A DNA stretch of 57,855 bases from CAZWDO01 sp964632485 [NCBI: uncultured bacterium] (GTDB lineage: Bacteria; JAGOEH01). The DNA lies in the NCBI GenBank assembly GCA_964632485.1, contig CAZWDO010000023.1:1-57855 (forward strand). The letters are read 5' to 3'. This document shows positions 36,878 to 46,491 of the stretch, piece by piece. The translations under genes were made by a program, and so were the position numbers. The first letter of the stretch is position 1, and each line of letters opens with the position of its first letter. The notes under the pieces are model-generated. The model was given only the letters and a program-made list of their open reading frames with translations. It was not told where the DNA came from and did no database searches.

Positions 36878-37076
36878 TCGACATCTGACATCCAATAACT
36901 ATCCTCATTCCAAGGCTGATCCGGAATCCCCGCTTAAATTTGTTCTTGACTTTTTAGCAGTTTTTCGTTCAGATGTTTTTAACCTCATTCTCCGTTTTCC
37001 GTAGAACCAACATAAAAAAAGAATTAAGATAAAAATGAAAAAATCACATGGAACCATTTTAAAAAAGGAAATGATA

Positions 37077-37967
37077 ATGAAGTTTATGAAAATCTTTACG
37101 TATATTATGAGTTTCTTTTTGCTTATATCTTGCTCTTCTAAAAATAAAATGGATGGATTAAGAGTTAAAATTAATGAAATCATCCTAACGAAAAATGCAA
37201 CTTTTGGAATTGGTATTTATGATTTTGAAAATCAAGATACTCTTTTCATCAATAAAGACAAACAATTTACACTGGTGAGTGTCGTTAAATTTCCGCAAGC
37301 TGTTGCGATTTTAAAACGAGTCGATGAAGGAATATTAAATTATGATATGAAAATTCATTTTGAAAAGAGTGATTTACGACCAGATACCTATAGTCCATTG
37401 GCTGATGAAAGAAGCGCAGAAAGCGTTGATATCACATTATCAGAAGCATTAAGCTATACCATCTCCAGAAGCGACAACAATGTTTGCGATAAATTATTTA
37501 AAATATTGGGAGGCACGAAAGTTGCAGAAAATTATATCCAGAATTTAGGCTTAAAAAGTATATCAATCGGTACGGACTATGCGAATATAGAAACGAACAC
37601 AATTCATGCCAATCAGAGTAGTCCAAAAGATATGCTTGAACTTCTTCGATTGTTTTATGACGATGAGATTTTATCTAAAAAAAGTAAAGAATTGTTGTGG
37701 AGAAAAATGGTTGAGACATCTACCGGACCTGATCGGATCAAGGGACTTTTGCATGAAGGGACAGTAGTAGGTCATAAAACAGGGACTTCAGGTACTGATA
37801 AAAATGGAATTACTGCTGCTTTTAATGATATTGGCATTGTTAAGTTACCAAACGGAAGAAGTTTTGCCATTGTCATTTTTATTTCTGACTCAAGGGAAGA
37901 TAAGATTACCAACGCAAAAATTATCGCAGAAATTTCAAAAGCAACTTATGATTATTTAAATAAATAA
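37077..37967 (+). CDS. Class A beta-lactamase (Bacteroidetes/PER-CfxA-VEB-like), lipoprotein
   Basis: 296 aa, near the usual length. Lipobox LLISC with Cys19 suggests membrane anchoring. Catalytic motifs: Ser68-Val-Val-Lys71 (SxxK), Ser132-Asp-Asn134 (SDN), Lys234-Thr-Gly236 (KTG) with GHKTGTSG. Around the omega loop TDYAN (~166-170) lines up with TEAQM/TEKEM of subclass A2 enzymes, which would put Asp167 in place of the general base Glu166. It should hydrolyse beta-lactam rings in the periplasm, with altered efficiency if Asp is the base. The ATG at 37077 has AAAGGA at ideal distance; earlier ATGs at 37035 and 37071 fit less well. Much more AT-rich than the genes on both sides, consistent with transfer. 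Confidence 0.9.
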   Translation: MKFMKIFTYIMSFFLLISCSSKNKMDGLRVKINEIILTKNATFGIGIYDFENQDTLFINKDKQFTLVSVVKFPQAVAILKRVDEGILNYDMKIHFEKSDLRPDTYSPLADERSAESVDITLSEALSYTISRSDNNVCDKLFKILGGTKVAENYIQNLGLKSISIGTDYANIETNTIHANQSSPKDMLELLRLFYDDEILSKKSKELLWRKMVETSTGPDRIKGLLHEGTVVGHKTGTSGTDKNGITAAFNDIGIVKLPNGRSFAIVIFISDSREDKITNAKIIAEISKATYDYLNK

Positions 37968-38033
37968 TAGTAACTATTCAGGCTAATTATTATATTAAAT
38001 AAAAAACTTACCGAAAATCAATATTTTTTGTAA

Positions 38034-38225
38034 GTATTTAGACCAGAAGACCTGGTTGATTTGAAACCCAATCAACGTTATTTAATCCATGTTAAATTAG
38101 AAAGAGAACCTGTCAAAAAACCGAAGGAACTTTTCTTACAAAGGATTTCAGCAAAAGCGATAGATTTAGGTATTCAAGATTTGGCAGAATAAGATGACCA
38201 TTATTTATACTGGACTGAAAAACGA
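38034..38225 (+). pseudogene. Broken antitoxin-like small gene
   Basis: A frame with no start codon reads VFRPEDLVDLKPNQRYLIHV, then LEREPVKKP, AIDLGIQDLAE, a TAA at 38190, and continues in the same frame with DDHYLYWTEK. The last pieces match the usual end of small plasmid/chromosomal antitoxins of the type with ...DLAxxHDHYLYG. The TAA replaces what is probably a CAA. Start and reading frame are both damaged, so it is not functional. Confidence 0.55.
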
Positions 38226-38266
38226 TGTATAAACCAATATTCACAGATACTTAACATCGGTCATGT

Positions 38267-38401
38267 CATTGGTCCACAGATGAAAGCGCAACACAGAGAA
38301 CTTCTGTAGCTTTGCATGAATTGGAAAGCAGGCTTAATACATTCAGCCAAGAGCAGATAGCGATGGAAAAGCAGCGTCAGGAATTGGTTGAAAGCTCCTA
38401 A
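38267..38401 (+). pseudogene. Coiled-coil gene fragment
   Basis: Without a start codon, 44 residues read clearly as a helix: TDESATQRTSVALHELESRL, then NTFSQEQIAMEKQRQELVES and a stop. The heptad-like spacing of hydrophobic residues suggests a coiled coil. It is a remnant of an unknown longer gene. Confidence 0.35.
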
Positions 38402-38545
38402 CTACTATTTATAGCCCGCCCGTGTGGGATTCTGCCGGTCAATATTATATCTATGACCATTTGGAGATAAAAATAGCAATCTTTCTCTATTGTTTATTCA
38501 AATGGATTTATAAATAAAAAAAATATAACTGATGAGGTGTTTTTC

Positions 38546-39415
38546 ATGCAACTGACCATTCAAAATCTCGGTAAACAATACAAACGGAATGTCTGGGGTC
38601 TTAAGGACTTTAGCCTCGAGATCAGTCCTGGCATTCTCGGCTTGCTCGGCCCGAATGGCGCGGGTAAATCCACATTAATGCGGATACTCGCCACGATCAC
38701 CAAGCCCACCGCAGGGGCAATTTCGTGGAACGGCGTGGATGTCATTAAATCGCCCGATATGCTGCGCTCTGTACTTGGATATTTACCACAGGACTTCGGC
38801 GTGTACCCCAATCTCACTGCAATCGAATTCCTGGAATATATGGCGGCAATTAAAGGGCTGGATGCCAATTCCACCCGAAAACGGATAGATGAGCTATTGC
38901 AGTTTGTCAACCTCATGGAAGCAGCGAAGCGTCCGCTGGGAGGCTATTCAGGCGGTATGAAGCAGCGCGTAGGCATCGCGCAGGCGCTGCTCAACGACCC
39001 GCAACTGCTGATCGTGGACGAACCCACCGTCGGCCTGGACCCTGAAGAGCGTGTCCGGTTTCGCAATTTGCTCTCAGACTTGTCCGGGGAAAGAATCATC
39101 ATCTTATCCACCCACATTGTTTCGGATGTAGAAGCCACTGCCACGCATATCGTGCTCATCAATCAAGGCCAACTCCTGCGAGAGACCGCCCCCGAAGAGC
39201 TGCTTAAAGAGCTTGAAAATAAAGTCTGGGAGTGGACCGTTCACAGCGACGACCTGCCAGCTCTGAAAAGCAAACATATCGTCAGTGGTACCATCCGCCG
39301 CAGTGACGGGGTGCAGGTACGCGTCGTCAGCGCCACCCAGCCCGAGGCTCAGTCAGAGAACGTTTCACCCAATCTCGAAGACGCCTATCTGTATTTCATC
39401 AGAGGTAGATCATGA
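38546..39415 (+). CDS. ABC transporter ATP-binding protein (ABC-2 type)
   Basis: 289 aa. Walker A GLLGPNGAGKST (~33-44), Q-loop YLPQDFGVYP, signature YSGGMKQRVGIAQALL (~134-149), Walker B LLIVDEPTVGLDP, switch His in STHIVSDVE. The C-terminal ~70 residues are a short regulatory extension as in drug/antibiotic or Na+ exporters of the CcmA/NatA type. GATGAGGTG precedes the ATG at 38546; a GTG at 38537 is possible. The stop overlaps the next start by 4 bases (ATGA), so it is translationally coupled to the permease. Confidence 0.92.
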   Translation: MQLTIQNLGKQYKRNVWGLKDFSLEISPGILGLLGPNGAGKSTLMRILATITKPTAGAISWNGVDVIKSPDMLRSVLGYLPQDFGVYPNLTAIEFLEYMAAIKGLDANSTRKRIDELLQFVNLMEAAKRPLGGYSGGMKQRVGIAQALLNDPQLLIVDEPTVGLDPEERVRFRNLLSDLSGERIIILSTHIVSDVEATATHIVLINQGQLLRETAPEELLKELENKVWEWTVHSDDLPALKSKHIVSGTIRRSDGVQVRVVSATQPEAQSENVSPNLEDAYLYFIRGRS

Positions 39416-40989
39416 ATCAAGTACGCGTCATTTATCATATAGCGCGCGCCGATTTTTACGAGCGCGTGCGTCGCTATAGTTTTCTCATTATGCTCGGATT
39501 GGTGGTCTTTCTTGGATATCAAATTGCGATTGGCAATATGACTTTGGAACTTGGCAAGTACCGGGGCGAATTCAACTCGGCCTGGGTTGGCGCGCTGATG
39601 GCCCTCAACGCCACACTTTTCATTGGCTGGTTTGGTTTTTTTCTGATCAAAGGCTCAGTTGCGCGCGATAGGGAAACCGGTGTCGGCCAAATCATGGCGA
39701 CCACGCCGCTTACGCGTCCGCTGTACATGCTGGGCAAATGGTTGAGCAATCTGGCTGTTTTAATGTCTATGGTGACGGTGCTGGCGCTGCTCGGAATTCT
39801 CCTGCAATTCTGGAAAGGTGAAAGCGCGCGGTTAGACCTGCTGGCGTATCTGACGCCATTTCTTTTCATTGTGTTTCCTCTCATGGCACTCGTTGCCGCC
39901 CTGGCCGTGTTATTCGAAGCCATTCCGTTCCTGCAAGGCGGCTTCGGGAATATTGTCTATTTCGTGGCGTTCATCATCTCCCTTCCAATAACGATGGAAA
40001 ACCTGGGCACAAAATATGCAGTTTTTGAACCCACCGGGATCGGCGTACTGAAGAGCGATATGGGCGCATCTGTACGGGCAGTGTACCCTGATTACGATGG
40101 AAGCTTTTCTTTAGGAAATAACAGACAGGAAGTATCGGGGAGATTCACCTGGACAGGTATACACTGGACCCCGGATCTTATTCTGGGGCGGTTTGTCTTT
40201 ATTGGTGCCGCCATCCTGTTCACATTACTTGCAGCATTTTTCTTTGACCGATTCGATCCTTCACGCACAAAACCCAGGCGGATAAAAACCAGCGCAGTTC
40301 CACCTGACGCTTCGTTCAACCCAGGCCTTCAACCGGCTGCTGTTTCAAAAACGATTCCCACCATTCACTTGACGCCGTTGAACGCTACTTCGAGGCGCTT
40401 CGGTTTCTTCAATGTCCTCCGGGCTGAGTTAAAACTTCTGCTCAAAGGACAACGCTGGTGGTGGTACGTCATTGCTGGTGGGCTCATAATCGCTTGTTTT
40501 GCCAGCCATGCCTCCGACACGTGCGCTATCTTCCTGCCCCTGGCCTGGACCTGGCCGGTGCTGATCTGGTCCTCCCTCGGCAACCGCGAAATTCACCACA
40601 ATGTCCAACAGATGACCTTCTCTTCCGTCTCCCCGGTTTGGAGACAACTCCCTGCGCAATGGCTGGCTGGATTCATCGTTACTCTACTGATGGGAAGCGG
40701 CGCGATGCTTTGTTTGACGATGGCTGGTGATACAACGGGTTTGCTGGGTTTGTTCTCTGGCGCAATCTTCATTCCATCTCTGGCGCTTGCCTTAGGGGTG
40801 TGGAGCGGAACCAGCAAACTCTTTGAAATTGTGTATATCGCCATTTTGTATATTGGCCCGTTCAATCATGTACCTGAATTGGATTTTATTGGCGCAACCA
40901 ATACCGGCCACCCTGAGTTTTTTATCCCGCTCTCACTGGTGTTGATCATCAGCGCTTTTTTTGGCAGAGCGCGACAGTTACGAAATTAA
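39412..40989 (+). CDS. ABC-2 type permease
   Basis: 525 aa with about 12 hydrophobic segments in two halves separated by a Pro-rich loop (~285-320). GKWLSNLAVLMSMVTVLALL and the membrane-adjacent TTPLTRPLYMLGKW are typical of ABC-2 permeases. It starts within the last codons of the ATPase gene; the two form an exporter of unknown substrate. Codon usage is more GC-rich than the beta-lactamase segment before it. The gap after it (40990-41225, 236 bases) holds an inverted pair TCGGAT/ATCCGA around 41097-41135 but no gene. Confidence 0.88.
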   Translation: MNQVRVIYHIARADFYERVRRYSFLIMLGLVVFLGYQIAIGNMTLELGKYRGEFNSAWVGALMALNATLFIGWFGFFLIKGSVARDRETGVGQIMATTPLTRPLYMLGKWLSNLAVLMSMVTVLALLGILLQFWKGESARLDLLAYLTPFLFIVFPLMALVAALAVLFEAIPFLQGGFGNIVYFVAFIISLPITMENLGTKYAVFEPTGIGVLKSDMGASVRAVYPDYDGSFSLGNNRQEVSGRFTWTGIHWTPDLILGRFVFIGAAILFTLLAAFFFDRFDPSRTKPRRIKTSAVPPDASFNPGLQPAAVSKTIPTIHLTPLNATSRRFGFFNVLRAELKLLLKGQRWWWYVIAGGLIIACFASHASDTCAIFLPLAWTWPVLIWSSLGNREIHHNVQQMTFSSVSPVWRQLPAQWLAGFIVTLLMGSGAMLCLTMAGDTTGLLGLFSGAIFIPSLALALGVWSGTSKLFEIVYIAILYIGPFNHVPELDFIGATNTGHPEFFIPLSLVLIISAFFGRARQLRN

Positions 40990-41225
40990 CCGCTCAATCA
41001 TCCAAAAATTTGATAAAAACGAGGCGCAGAGCAAAGCAGATGGCACGACCCCTTAGATTTATTCTTGCCATACGCCACATAGACATGCGCATCAAGTCGG
41101 ATAGAAAAATCTGTTTTATTTTTAATCCGATAGGTCAATGGAATCATATTCAACGCCCGTGACAGTTAGTTTTTCAACCGCTTATTAACAAGTTAGAAAC
41201 GAAGGGTATAGATAGGAAGTACGGT

Positions 41226-44200
41226 ATGACCCTTTCAACTGACAGTCAATTCACTCGAACAGAGCTCCACCGGGGCATGAGCCATCAGGTTTTTCGGATT
41301 GTGACCCAACAGGATGGCGCCGTGATTGTTAAACAGGCCATCGATGATGGCGCTTCCATCTCCAGACTGCGCCATGAGCAAGAGATTTTGGCGCGCTTGC
41401 AGGGAGTTACCGGTTGTCCCAGCTTGGTGCGCTATGACCCGGCGAACCGAAAATTGGTGATGGCGGATTTCGGCGGTGTCACGCTGAGTCAGTCCCACCT
41501 CGCAGGCCGGATGAACATAGAGCAGTTTCTATCCCTGTCCGAGGCGCTGGCGCTTATAGTGGCAGCCATCCATGCGCGCGGCGTCATCCATAAGGATCTC
41601 AATCCCGGCAACATTTTGGTCCGGCTGGACGATCTGCAACCACAGGTCATCGACTTTGATCTGGCAACGACCTTTGCTAAGGAAATGCCTGGATTTGAGC
41701 ATCCCGTCCACATGCAGGGTACGCCGGCGTACATGTCACCGGAGCAGACGGGACGGATGAACCGACCGGTCGACTACCGCGCGGATCTCTACTCTCTGGG
41801 CGCAACCCTGTATGAATTGGCCACCGGCGTACCGCAATTCGAAGAGACAGACACTCTCAGTCTGATGCATGCGCACCTGGCCCGGTCGCCGCGCCCGCCG
41901 TTTGAAATGGCGCCCTGGTTACCGCAGCGCTTGTCTGAGCTTATTCTGACGCTGTTGGCCAAAGAACCGGATGACCGCTATCAGAGCGCGGCTGGGTTAG
42001 CTTTTGATATACGGCGATTACGCGATGCCCTTGGTAACCATGAGTCGTTGGAGCAGGTTCAGCTCAGACTGAATGATATCCCTCTGGCGCCACGCCTGCC
42101 GCACCGTCTGTATGGGCGAGACCGCGAATTGGAAACGCTCCTCGGGGCTTTTGCGAGTGTGACCCAGGGCGGCTCACAGAATCTGTTTGTGGCAGGGTAT
42201 GCCGGGATTGGCAAAACGGCGCTGATTAACGAGATTCACCGCCCGGTCACCCTGGGTCGTGGTCTGTTTGTCAGCGGCAAGTTCGACCAATTCCAGCGCA
42301 ACCGGCCATTTCTAGCGCCAGCCCAGAGCTTGAACCAGTTGTGCCAATTGTTGTTGTCCGAATCCGAGGAAGTGGCGGCGCAGTGGCGTGAACGGATTTT
42401 GGCGGGCCTGGGCCAGGACGCAGGGGCGCTGTTCGGGGCTGTGCCCGACCTGGAACTGCTGCTCGGTCCCCAGCCCGATGCCCCGGAACTCGGCCCACAT
42501 GAAACCCAAATCCGGCTGCGCTCACTTTTGGTCGCGTTCGTGCGACAGGTGGCGGCGCCCGACCATCCGCTGGTACTGTTTCTGGATGACCTGCAGTGGG
42601 CTGACCAACCATCGCTGGAGTTTGTCAGTGCGCTGCTGGGGGAGACCTTTCTCAATGGGTTGCTGCTGATCGGCGCCTACCGCGACAATGAGGTGGATGC
42701 TTCTCATCCCCTCTACCGGTTGCTGCAACAGCCTGTTTTCTCGGGAGAACCCGTCCATCTGCTGACCCTTTCCAATCTGTCGGTTGATCAGATTGCCTTT
42801 CTGCTGGCCGATATGTTACACATGCCGCCTGATATCGTGCAGACTCTGGCGGCAGCGCTCCATGCCAAAACAAGCGGTAATCCGTTTTTTACTGTTGAAT
42901 TTCTCAATTTGCTCTATCGTGAAGGCGTGTTGTATCTTGATCTACCGCAAGGTACCTGGAGTTGGGATATTGAAGCGATTTTTTCGCACCCGGCCAGCGC
43001 CAATGTCGTGGACTTTTTGACAGCCCAACTGGCGGTACTGGCATCAGATACCGCTGGGGCATTGACCGTCGCGGCCTGTTTGGGAAACGAATGCCAATTG
43101 GGAAGGCTGGCGCTGGCATCCGGCGCTGTTCCTGGCGACCTGGTTGGTTGGCTGACTCCCGCCCTGGAGCGGGGCATCCTGGACACGCCCAATACACTGG
43201 CCTTCAATCAGGCGGAAGTTAACGTCCGGCTCAGGTTTTGTCATGACCGGATGCAACAGGCGGCCTATCATCTCTGCGATGATGGCGCGCGGGCTAAGCT
43301 GCATCTTTCCATCGCCCGGCGGTTGTTCCAGGCGGGCATCGATCCTGCTGATCCATTCAGCGTCGCCGGGCATTACGCCGCTGCGGCGCAGCTTATTGTC
43401 GAAACCGACGAACAGGCGCTGGCCCGCGCGTTATTTCTCAAGGCAGCGATCCAGTCCAACCATGTGGGCGCCTTTACCGCAGCGGAACGCTTGCTGCGCC
43501 TGGGGATGAGTTTGCTGGCGACAGATGCATGGACCACCGCCTTTGATGAGTCGTTCGCTTTCAATACTGAACTGCACTTGACGCTCTATCGACAGGCGCG
43601 CTTTTCCGAAGCGGATGAGGTCTATGCCCGGCTGGAAGCCCGGACGGAGGCGCCGGAGCGCCTGGTCGAAGCCACATGCCTGCAGATGAAGAGCCTCGCT
43701 GCCCGTACGGAGTACGATGCGGCGGTTCGGCTGGGTAGCGTCTTGTTGGAGCGGCTCGGTGTGACGGTTCCCCTGGCAGACCCCTCTGTCAGTCTAAGCC
43801 TCGATATGGAGCAGTTATACCGGATCGCCGAATCTGAAACAGAAACCTTTCTCCCGGATCGAATGGCGCCATCTGACCCGCGGCTGATCGGCACGGTCAG
43901 ACTGTTAGAGAGCGTGGCGTCAGCGGCCTCGCACTCCCAGCCATTGATCACTGGTTGGGTATCAGCGCGCTTTGCGCTCCAGTGGACCGAGACCGGCTAT
44001 CTGAATGATTATCTGACCATGATCACCGCGCTTATCATCACCACCATCGCATTACGTGGTGATTTTCACCTCGGTTATCGCGTCGCCCAGCGGGCGCTGG
44101 CGATGGGACTGGCGCACGAGCATGGCAATCAAACCGCCATTGTCCAACACCTCTACGCAATTTTCGTCAACCACTGGTTCAATCCGCTGGAAACGACACT

Positions 44201-46178
44201 GGGGTATGCCCGGGCGGCTTTCAATGGACTACTGCGCTGCGGTGACCTGGACTACGCGTGCATGAGCCTGGTATCGCCCATGACGGTCGTCTTTGAGACC
44301 GGCGCTCAACTTACGCAGATACAGCCGGAAGTCGCTGCGGCTCTAACCTTCGCCCGCAAGACCGGAAACCGGCACGCTGAACAAATTTATCTGCCCTATC
44401 AGCAGGTGGCGCATACCCTGGAGGGTGGCGCAATTTCGTCAGGTAGCTTCGATGACGATGATTTTCGGGAGCAGGATTTTTTGGAGGCCACTCAGGGAAA
44501 CCCTCAGGCCGGGTGCATGTTCCATGTCTTTCGGGCATTATCAGCAGCGATCTACCAGGATGACGTCACCCTGATCCGGGAGGCCGAGGCGGCAGTGAAT
44601 CTGACACCTTATGTTCTTGGCGTTTACATCACGGTTCAGGCCAATGCGCTGCATTCGCTTGCGCTGATCCAGCAAATTCGAACTGCCTCTGAATCCGGCC
44701 GTTCGGCGCTGCGGGAATGTCTGGAGCGCAACCAGGCTTGGTTGGCGGCGCGCGCCGCGGATGCGCCCATGAACTTTGGGCATCTCCACGAGTGGATTGC
44801 AGCAGAGTATCTGGATGCGTTTGATCAACCCTGGGAGGCGCTCCAGGGATTCGAACAGTCCATGCGTCATGCGCAGGGCAACCAGCGCCCCTGGCATTAC
44901 GCGCTCATTACCGAGCGCGCCGGGCAGGCCTATGCGCGGCGCGGGCTGGAACAAGCGAGCCGCTATCTGCTGTCGCGCGCTTGTCAGCTCTATCAGCAAT
45001 GGGGCGCTATCGGCAAGGTGCGGGCGATGCAGCGTGCGCTGCACTTTCTGGAAGTCAACCTGTTCAGGAGTTCGACCAGCAGCCAGGGGGATTCCATGGA
45101 CCATGAGGCGCTTCTGCGTGCTTCGCAGACCCTGGCCTCCGAGATTTCCAAACCGCGCCTGGTAGCGCGTGTGGTAGAACTGGTGGGACAGCTCACCGGC
45201 GCAACAGATACCCGTCTGCTATTGCTGGATGAGAACGATCAATGGCAGTTGGAGGGCGGGGTGCGGGACCAGGAACTATTGGACCATATACCGCTGGCAG
45301 ATGCCCGGGAACGACGGCTTGTTGCAGCCAGCGTCCTGCAATTGGGATTAAAAACCATGAAGCCGATCGTCTCCGATGACGCGGCGGTGGACAGCCGCTT
45401 TGCCGGCGACCCGCACTTTGCAGGGATGCCAATGTGTTCACTGCTGGCCGTGCCGGTGCTGGCGCGCGGTCGCGTCATCGCTTTCCTGACCCTGGAGAAC
45501 CGGTTAGCCCGGGCTGCCTTTACAGAAAGCCGCGTCGAGATGATTTCTCTGCTCTGTAGACAGTTGGCCGTTTCTCTTGAAAATACTCAGCTATACCAGT
45601 CGTTGGAGCGTAAGGTCGCCGAGCGCACTGCTGCGCTCTCCACGGCGAACGATCAGCTACAGCAGTTGAGCGAACGCGACGGGTTGACCAATGTGGCCAA
45701 TCGGCGCAAGTTTGATGCGGCTTATGAGATGGAGTGGCGGCGTGGTGTACGGACACGACAATCACTGGCAATACTTATGATAGATATTGACCGGTTTAAG
45801 CTCTATAACGATCACTATGGTCATCAGGTGGGTGACCGTTGTCTGCAGACCGTGGCGGCTGTTATCCAGGCTTCTGCGCAACGATCCGGCGAACTGGTGG
45901 CGCGCTACGGCGGGGAGGAATTTGTAGCTATTCTGCCTGGTCTGAATACCCAGTCTGCCAGTGAAGTAGCCGAGAAGATGCGCGCCACAGTTGAAGCGCA
46001 GCTCCTTGAACATGCATGTAACACACCTTCGCTTGTGGTCACCATCAGCGTCGGCGTTGCCGCCTGCATTCCGGAGAAAGCAGACCATCCGGGCGGATTG
46101 ATCGCTCAAGCTGATGCCTGTCTTTACCGCGCGAAAAACTCAGGACGCAATCAGGTCATCTGGCAACTGGATTGTTGA
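41226..46178 (+). CDS. Ser/Thr kinase - AAA ATPase - helical repeat - GAF - GGDEF fusion
   Basis: 1650 aa. Residues ~1-275 are a Hanks-type kinase: Lys36 in VIVKQA, catalytic HKDLNPGN (122-129), but DFD (143-145) replaces the magnesium DFG. Residues ~295-560 are an AAA/NACHT-like predicted ATPase: Walker A AGYAGIGKTAL, Walker B LVLFLDDLQWAD. A long helical, TPR-like region (~560-1240) follows, then GAF (~1270-1440), a short coil and GGDEF (~1490-1650) with RYGGEEFVAILPG and DIDRFKLYNDHYGHQVGD. The diguanylate cyclase active site is complete (GGEEF), and there is no RxxD inhibitory site five residues before it. This links protein phosphorylation to cyclic di-GMP in one protein. GC-rich compared with the flanking genes, suggesting transfer. 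Confidence 0.9.
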   Translation: MTLSTDSQFTRTELHRGMSHQVFRIVTQQDGAVIVKQAIDDGASISRLRHEQEILARLQGVTGCPSLVRYDPANRKLVMADFGGVTLSQSHLAGRMNIEQFLSLSEALALIVAAIHARGVIHKDLNPGNILVRLDDLQPQVIDFDLATTFAKEMPGFEHPVHMQGTPAYMSPEQTGRMNRPVDYRADLYSLGATLYELATGVPQFEETDTLSLMHAHLARSPRPPFEMAPWLPQRLSELILTLLAKEPDDRYQSAAGLAFDIRRLRDALGNHESLEQVQLRLNDIPLAPRLPHRLYGRDRELETLLGAFASVTQGGSQNLFVAGYAGIGKTALINEIHRPVTLGRGLFVSGKFDQFQRNRPFLAPAQSLNQLCQLLLSESEEVAAQWRERILAGLGQDAGALFGAVPDLELLLGPQPDAPELGPHETQIRLRSLLVAFVRQVAAPDHPLVLFLDDLQWADQPSLEFVSALLGETFLNGLLLIGAYRDNEVDASHPLYRLLQQPVFSGEPVHLLTLSNLSVDQIAFLLADMLHMPPDIVQTLAAALHAKTSGNPFFTVEFLNLLYREGVLYLDLPQGTWSWDIEAIFSHPASANVVDFLTAQLAVLASDTAGALTVAACLGNECQLGRLALASGAVPGDLVGWLTPALERGILDTPNTLAFNQAEVNVRLRFCHDRMQQAAYHLCDDGARAKLHLSIARRLFQAGIDPADPFSVAGHYAAAAQLIVETDEQALARALFLKAAIQSNHVGAFTAAERLLRLGMSLLATDAWTTAFDESFAFNTELHLTLYRQARFSEADEVYARLEARTEAPERLVEATCLQMKSLAARTEYDAAVRLGSVLLERLGVTVPLADPSVSLSLDMEQLYRIAESETETFLPDRMAPSDPRLIGTVRLLESVASAASHSQPLITGWVSARFALQWTETGYLNDYLTMITALIITTIALRGDFHLGYRVAQRALAMGLAHEHGNQTAIVQHLYAIFVNHWFNPLETTLGYARAAFNGLLRCGDLDYACMSLVSPMTVVFETGAQLTQIQPEVAAALTFARKTGNRHAEQIYLPYQQVAHTLEGGAISSGSFDDDDFREQDFLEATQGNPQAGCMFHVFRALSAAIYQDDVTLIREAEAAVNLTPYVLGVYITVQANALHSLALIQQIRTASESGRSALRECLERNQAWLAARAADAPMNFGHLHEWIAAEYLDAFDQPWEALQGFEQSMRHAQGNQRPWHYALITERAGQAYARRGLEQASRYLLSRACQLYQQWGAIGKVRAMQRALHFLEVNLFRSSTSSQGDSMDHEALLRASQTLASEISKPRLVARVVELVGQLTGATDTRLLLLDENDQWQLEGGVRDQELLDHIPLADARERRLVAASVLQLGLKTMKPIVSDDAAVDSRFAGDPHFAGMPMCSLLAVPVLARGRVIAFLTLENRLARAAFTESRVEMISLLCRQLAVSLENTQLYQSLERKVAERTAALSTANDQLQQLSERDGLTNVANRRKFDAAYEMEWRRGVRTRQSLAILMIDIDRFKLYNDHYGHQVGDRCLQTVAAVIQASAQRSGELVARYGGEEFVAILPGLNTQSASEVAEKMRATVEAQLLEHACNTPSLVVTISVGVAACIPEKADHPGGLIAQADACLYRAKNSGRNQVIWQLDC

Positions 46179-46491
46179 CAGACGATAGGCACTCTATCGA
46201 CAAAAGAATGATAGCATCTGTCATTTCTGGAATTTTGCGGTTTTACAATGGGATTCAGGTTTTGCCATAAATTGCAACTGGTTCTACCGATCTGACGGCT
46301 ATCCCATTAATTCTATAACAACGCCGACATCTCATAAAATAAATCTGTCCGAATTTTATAGTCAATATCTCGGTTTGGGGAAATCCGAAAAAAGAGAAAA
46401 CATATAATCATGCAGCTTATGGTTTTGATGCAAATAAAAACAATATTCTTATGAGTTTATTTACTTTGTATTTAAAAAATTAGAGAAATGA
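46179..46491. other. AT-rich gap with possible methylase C-terminal tail
   Basis: 313 bases. One frame from ~46190 to 46404 has no stop and ends NLSEFYSQYLGLGKSEKREN, and another from 46409 reads HAAYGFDANKNNILMSLFTL YLKN then stops at 46481. The AAYGFD plus 'LL' helix recalls the ends of adenine-specific DNA methylases, which fits the HsdS remnant that follows. It is only a resemblance from memory. Confidence 0.3.

Larger units (their letters stand above)
37968..38545. other. AT-rich gap holding gene remnants
   Basis: 578 bases between the beta-lactamase and the ABC transporter. No intact gene; two readable remnants are listed separately (38034-38225 and 38267-38401). A further frame around 38410-38520 reads YSPPVWDSAGQYYIYDHLEI before decaying. 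The composition stays as AT-rich as the beta-lactamase gene. Confidence 0.6.

Noticed and set aside
42236-42655. Long minus-strand frames inside the kinase-ATPase-GGDEF gene
   Set aside because: High GC makes long antisense frames common; the plus strand has continuous domains through the same bases.
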